Source of the DNA: Desulfurococcales archaeon
GTDB taxonomy: Archaea; Thermoproteota; Thermoprotei_A; Sulfolobales; NBVN01
Reading direction: 5' to 3'
Assembly (NCBI GenBank): GCA_021158735.1
Contig: JAGGUC010000098.1
Span: 1-9,310 of the forward strand
Length of the DNA stretch: 9,310 nt
Made by a program: the position numbers and the translations under genes. The notes below the pieces were generated by a model that did no database searches, had not been told where the DNA came from, and was given only the letters and a program-made list of their open reading frames with translations. Within the stretch, counting starts at the first letter, position 1; every line of letters starts with the position of its first letter. Shown one piece after another: positions 5,996 to 9,310 of this stretch.

Positions 5996-6844
5996 ATGCC
6001 ACCTAGAGTTGCATCATACATGAGCACTCCAGTTATAACAGCATCAAAAAACGATAACCTCGCGTACATCCGGAACTTGATGATACGCCATAAAGTAAGT
6101 AAGGTAGTCATTATCGATAACAGTAATGTCATAGGAATGATAAGTAGGAGTGACTTCATACGAGTAGTATTCAATAAGAGGAGATATATCAAGCCATTGA
6201 CGAATATCCTAGCTTATGAGATAATGACGAGTCCAGTATACGCAATACAGCCAGGCAGAACCATTAAGGCAGCAGCACAAGCAATGCTTAAGCGCAATAT
6301 AGGTTCACTGCTAGTTCTAGACAAAAACGGGAAGTTGCAGGGGATAATCACGAGGACTGACTTGGTAAGGGCTTATGCTGAGAGGTACTACGGATGCTAT
6401 AAAGTATCTGACTTTATGAGTGATAAGGTCCCCATAGTTAATATGACGCACAGCCTGTACTACGTCATTGACCTTATGCAGGAGACTGGCTTAGGAAAGG
6501 CCGTTGTAGTGGAGGGGAATAAGCCCATAGGAGTTATAACGAAGGTAGATATTACGTTCCTGAATATACCAAGCCTGATTAGGAGTGGGTCAGTAAAATA
6601 CTATAAACGCCCTGGGTATACTGGCAGGAGATTTAAAGGTATTGTCAGGATGTATACTATCCCGCTGGCAGGCGACCTAATGACTCCTGATCCGATTACT
6701 GTGCGTCCTGAAGAAGACCTGGCGATTGCCGCGGATATAATGGTTAAAAACAGGATAGGTACTTTACCCGTAATAAATAGTGAGGGGGATATAGTAGGTC
6801 TGTTAACGAAGAAGGATGTAATTAAGGCGTTAAGGAGGCTGTAA
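5996..6844 (+). CDS. Four-CBS-domain protein with all ligand motifs conserved (CBS-C)
   Basis: A 282-residue protein with CBS repeats at about 4-59, 71-128, 136-190 and 224-280. All four repeats keep the nucleotide-contact pattern: GMISRSD (Ser for Thr), GIITRTD, GVITKVD and GLLTKKD. It is therefore the likeliest member to bind ligand at every site. An insert of about 30 residues between repeats 3 and 4 (about 191-222) is unusually rich in Tyr, Arg and Lys (KYYKRPGYTGRRFKG, 201-215), much longer than a normal CBS linker and a candidate docking or nucleic-acid-binding loop. GGTGAT (5984-5989), overlapping the CBS-B stop, lies 6 nt before the ATG; the gap between the genes is 7 nt. No signal peptide or membrane segment is seen. 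Confidence 0.92.
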   Translation: MPPRVASYMSTPVITASKNDNLAYIRNLMIRHKVSKVVIIDNSNVIGMISRSDFIRVVFNKRRYIKPLTNILAYEIMTSPVYAIQPGRTIKAAAQAMLKRNIGSLLVLDKNGKLQGIITRTDLVRAYAERYYGCYKVSDFMSDKVPIVNMTHSLYYVIDLMQETGLGKAVVVEGNKPIGVITKVDITFLNIPSLIRSGSVKYYKRPGYTGRRFKGIVRMYTIPLAGDLMTPDPITVRPEEDLAIAADIMVKNRIGTLPVINSEGDIVGLLTKKDVIKALRRL

Positions 6845-6846
6845 TT

Positions 6847-7674
6847 GTGGACGTAGGCTTCCTAACTGTCGGTGAGGCAGGCACTAAGAAAGTCTTGAAA
6901 TTAAGTAAAAATGATTCGATCTATAACGCGTTAAAAGAATTAAGGAAGTATAAGACCGATAGGGCTCTTATATATGAGGGCGGGGAGCTTGTGGGTATAG
7001 TGACTAAAAAAGATGTTGTGAAAAAGATTTCACTGTCAAAAAGTAAGTTTAGGAGGCTTCCTGTAACGCAGTTGCACCTGTCATCAATTATGGCATCGCC
7101 AGTACTAACGCTGCAGCATGGTGCTTCAGTACTTAAGGCAGCACGGATTATGTTGGAGAAGAACATCAGTAGTATACCTGTCACTAAGAAGGCTGAAGTT
7201 ACTGCTTTATTTACTAAGTGGGATATCGCTAAATTACTAGTGAAGAGTGAGTTACCTGCTCAAAGCATAGCTACGTATCCTGTTAAGACGATCAATAAGT
7301 TCAGCTCAATAATTCATGCAAGGAGGCTGATCATTGATGAAGGTATTTCAACTCTGCCTGTTGTCGATGAAAATAACAGCTTAGTCGGTATCCTGACGAT
7401 AGACGAATTAACTGATGCATTAGCTGACCTGATAAACATACTCGCTGAGGGCGGTTCTAAGGAAAGCCTTAGGCACGTAAGTGTGAGCGAGGTAATGCGG
7501 CCATTAGTACCCAGTGTCTGCAGTGATGAAGTCGTAGGTAGGGTTGCTACTCTGATGCTTAGTGAAGATGTGAGAGGAGTTGTTCTAGTTGATGAAGTGG
7601 GTAAAATTAATGGTATTGTAACTTTAACAGACCTGACCAGGCTTCTTGCAGAGAAGGCATCGCTATCAACTTAA
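6847..7674 (+). CDS. Four-CBS-domain protein, last of the tandem set (CBS-D)
   Basis: A 275-residue protein with CBS repeats at about 6-62, 77-132, 138-195 and 211-270, and no other domain. Ligand motifs are good in repeat 1 (GIVTKKD), repeat 2 (ALFTKWD, Gly replaced by Ala) and repeat 4 (GIVTLTD). Repeat 3 (GILTIDE) has the acidic residue shifted by one. A short helical, charged linker (ILAEGGSKESLRH, about 198-210) joins repeats 3 and 4. The start is GTG, 2 nt after the CBS-C stop, with a strong AAGGAGG (6832-6838) 8 nt upstream, so it is clearly part of the same operon. Its stop is 3 bp from the stop of deoC on the other strand. Confidence 0.92.
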   Translation: MDVGFLTVGEAGTKKVLKLSKNDSIYNALKELRKYKTDRALIYEGGELVGIVTKKDVVKKISLSKSKFRRLPVTQLHLSSIMASPVLTLQHGASVLKAARIMLEKNISSIPVTKKAEVTALFTKWDIAKLLVKSELPAQSIATYPVKTINKFSSIIHARRLIIDEGISTLPVVDENNSLVGILTIDELTDALADLINILAEGGSKESLRHVSVSEVMRPLVPSVCSDEVVGRVATLMLSEDVRGVVLVDEVGKINGIVTLTDLTRLLAEKASLST

Positions 7675-7677
7675 ATA

Positions 7678-8388
7678 CTATATTAAATCTACTAGTTTTT
7701 CAGCCTCCTTAACTATACTTACTCCCTTACTTGCACCTATGACATCAGCACCGTAGAGAATTAAGTAAGCAGCATCTAAAGCAGTCCGTATCCCGCCAGC
7801 AGCCTTGATTCTTACAGTGTCTTTAACTACATTCTTAATTAACACTACATCCCCGATACTGACGCCACGTGTGCCAAAACCTGTATTTGTTTTTATGAAG
7901 TCTGCTCCTTGAGCAGCCACAATCCTCGATACCTCAGTAATTTCATTCATTGTTAAAATGCTTGTCTCAATTATGATCTTGATCGCCAGCCCTAACTCGT
8001 GCGCAAGCTTCACTAAGTTCTGTATCTCACTTGTTACTTCGTCATAAAGTCTCTCCTTGATGTATATTAAGTTAATAACTACATCTACCTCCTTACCTCC
8101 TCCCTCAGCAATGATGCTTATCTCCCTAGCTTTGGCTTCTAGGGGTGCGTACCCGTATGGGAAGCCCGCGACACCAACCACGGGTATCTTACTTATAGCT
8201 GAAACATGTTTAACTACTGACGGCGGCACTACCAATGCTCTGAAGCCGTACTTTTCCGATTCTTCTACGAAATTAATGTATTCCTTTAAGCTAGCATCGT
8301 ATCTCAGCATTGTTTGGTCTATGTACATACTAATATTTTTGAGAATGTTCTTGACATCGCTGATTAATCCCTCAGTCAATCCAGTCAC
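7678..8388 (-). CDS. deoC: Deoxyribose-phosphate aldolase (DERA)
   Basis: The enzyme cleaves 2-deoxyribose 5-phosphate to glyceraldehyde 3-phosphate and acetaldehyde in nucleoside catabolism, in the cytoplasm. At 236 residues it has normal archaeal length. Class I aldolase landmarks are all present: YIDQTML near the N-terminus (22-28), EVDVVIN (D102), KIIIETS (137-143), IKTNTGFG with the probable Schiff-base lysine K166 (Asn replaces the usual Ser of KTSTGF), KAAGGIRT with the second active-site lysine K195, and a C-terminal phosphate loop reading GASKG (218-222). The GTG start at 8388 overlaps the end of top6A by 17 nt. A GGTGA (8389-8385) overlaps this GTG but is ideally placed, 5 nt before, an in-frame TTG at 8379, so the real start may be three codons later. 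The catalytic set is complete, so activity is expected. Confidence 0.95.
   Translation of the reverse strand: MTGLTEGLISDVKNILKNISMYIDQTMLRYDASLKEYINFVEESEKYGFRALVVPPSVVKHVSAISKIPVVGVAGFPYGYAPLEAKAREISIIAEGGGKEVDVVINLIYIKERLYDEVTSEIQNLVKLAHELGLAIKIIIETSILTMNEITEVSRIVAAQGADFIKTNTGFGTRGVSIGDVVLIKNVVKDTVRIKAAGGIRTALDAAYLILYGADVIGASKGVSIVKEAEKLVDLI
7696..7700 (+). terminator. Possible T-tract terminator for the CBS operon
   Basis: A run of five T residues lies about 21 nt after the CBS-D stop, within the 3' end of the convergent deoC gene. Archaeal RNA polymerase can terminate at such tracts without a hairpin. The tract is short and could simply be coding sequence of deoC. Confidence 0.25.
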
Positions 8389-9310
8389 CAGTCTGTATTT
8401 TCTCTGGAATATACTTGTTTATTAAGAATCTGAGACCCTTGCTTGTTAACGCTTCTATTTCCAGCTTGGCTTTCTTACTTAGGAAAATCCCTATTTCATG
8501 CTCCCATCTCTTTGTTCTAAACCAACTGTAGTTCATTAGTTCCTTAGCTCTTTTTATGTCCTTATCTTTTGCTTTAATTATAAAGTTCTTTCTCTCTGCT
8601 TCAGACAGGTATGGTTTTTTCCTAAGCTTCCTACTACCGAAGATGTCCACCATAGATACTCCAAGAAACTTAGACTTTGGAGTAGCTAATCTCTCGCTTT
8701 CATAGGATAGTGTAATTGAGCCTACTTTAAATACACTGTATATGTACCATCCGTAGGGGTCGGCATCAGTTAATACATACACAGGTAAGCCTAATTCCTC
8801 GTTCAGCCTTCTAATAAATCTCCTGGTAGCTCTGTCTGGCTGACCAGCGCTGGTCACAAGTATTGCCTTATACTTCCTCCAGAAGCCAGCTCTATGGAGT
8901 TGCTGAAATACAGCGTCTTTCTCGATCACTAAGACGTACTCGGCGTCAACATCAACGAATTCAATAAAATCAGGTGTTGGCTCTATGGCATATGCGCCGT
9001 GCCCCATCTTGCTCAGGTCAATGATGTCATCGCCCGATTTAATCCTCATGTTACCCACTACCTTACCTTTCTCCTTACTTAATATTAGGAGCTCTTCCCT
9101 AAGCATATCAATGAACACTTCTATGTCCCTAATCACGGAGTCAGATTCTTTCTGCTCCTCCCAGGTATTTTCCTCAACGATCTTCTTCGAAGGCAGCTTT
9201 CTGTATCTTATTGTGTGCTTACCCCTGTAGTAGAGGTCTCTTATTGTTGGGTACTCATTATTCACTAAGGTGTCGTATATTATGCTAGCCATTAGAACTG
9301 TTTGCATAAA
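8372..9310 (-). CDS. top6A: DNA topoisomerase VI subunit A (Spo11-like), N-terminus beyond window
   Basis: Type IIB topoisomerase VI relaxes and decatenates DNA as an A2B2 complex, with subunit A making the double-strand break. The window holds about 312 residues; the family is usually about 370-390. Counting from the Met encoded at 9305-9307, the catalytic tyrosine region TIRDLYYRGK is at 21-30 (by analogy with Spo11, the second Tyr, Y27, is catalytic). The Toprim domain follows, with glutamate in VIEKDA (E129) and the DxD motif in TDADPYG (D181, D183), which bind magnesium. The GQPDRATRRFIRRL segment at 155-168 is characteristic of the family. The frame stays open to the window edge, so that Met is internal and roughly 75 N-terminal residues (part of the winged-helix region) are missing. 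top6B is not in view. The gene's last 17 nt overlap deoC. Confidence 0.95.
   Translation of the reverse strand, partial: FMQTVLMASIIYDTLVNNEYPTIRDLYYRGKHTIRYRKLPSKKIVEENTWEEQKESDSVIRDIEVFIDMLREELLILSKEKGKVVGNMRIKSGDDIIDLSKMGHGAYAIEPTPDFIEFVDVDAEYVLVIEKDAVFQQLHRAGFWRKYKAILVTSAGQPDRATRRFIRRLNEELGLPVYVLTDADPYGWYIYSVFKVGSITLSYESERLATPKSKFLGVSMVDIFGSRKLRKKPYLSEAERKNFIIKAKDKDIKRAKELMNYSWFRTKRWEHEIGIFLSKKAKLEIEALTSKGLRFLINKYIPEKIQTGDWID

Noticed and set aside
7678..8388. Possible loss of function in DeoC because of Gln in YIDQTML and Asn in KTNTGF
   Set aside because: The position after the Asp is variable in the family, the Ser-to-Asn change is next to but not at the catalytic lysine, and D102, K166 and K195 are all present.
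8057..8425. Open frame of 122 codons on + opposite deoC/top6A
   Set aside because: It is antisense to deoC, whose catalytic motifs are intact, and its product resembles no family.
9305..9307. ATG at the window edge as the start of top6A
   Set aside because: The frame stays open past it to the window end, and the catalytic tyrosine would be only 27 residues from the start, whereas the family has about 100 residues before it.
1..9310. Search by eye for tRNA, rRNA, CRISPR arrays, insertion sequences and inverted terminal repeats
   Set aside because: No regularly spaced repeats, transposase motifs or cloverleaf-compatible segments were seen in the short intergenic regions.

Overview
The window looks like chromosomal DNA of a thermophilic archaeon, most likely a crenarchaeote (Thermoproteota). 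The reasons are a topoisomerase VI A subunit, an archaeal-type RqcH/NEMF protein, Shine-Dalgarno motifs of the GAGGTGA type, AT-rich TATA-like boxes upstream of transcription units, frequent GTG/TTG starts, and heavy use of AGG (Arg) and ATA (Ile) codons. The taxon is inferred; no rRNA or tRNA gene is present to fix it. Coding density is high. No gene-free stretch exceeds about 110 bases, and I see no CRISPR array, insertion sequence or tRNA.

Left part (1-1536): the 3' end of an unrecognised gene on + (1-165), a convergent small zinc-finger gene on - (243-485), a divergent promoter region, an unrecognised 179-residue orphan (587-1126) and a small three-helix membrane protein (1234-1536).

Middle (1609-4197): a class I SAM-dependent methyltransferase gene closely coupled to rqcH, the ribosome-associated quality-control factor that binds 60S/50S-type subunits carrying stalled nascent chains. 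The 3' end of the methyltransferase gene carries the rqcH ribosome-binding site.

Centre-right (4257-7674): the most distinctive part, four consecutive co-directional genes that each encode a stand-alone protein of four CBS domains (16 in total) and no recognisable effector domain. Gaps are 7, 7 and 2 nt and each downstream gene has a good Shine-Dalgarno motif, so they read as one operon whose products are probably made together. The nucleotide-contact motif is intact in all four repeats of the third protein but largely eroded in the first, which suggests division of labour inside a hetero-oligomeric adenylate (or related ligand) sensor. This is the best candidate for an undescribed system here, although its regulated target is not visible.

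Right end (7678-9310, minus strand): deoC (deoxyribose-phosphate aldolase) overlaps the 3' end of top6A (topoisomerase VI subunit A), whose first ~75 codons lie beyond the window. The deoC stop lies only 3 bp from the stop of the convergent CBS operon.
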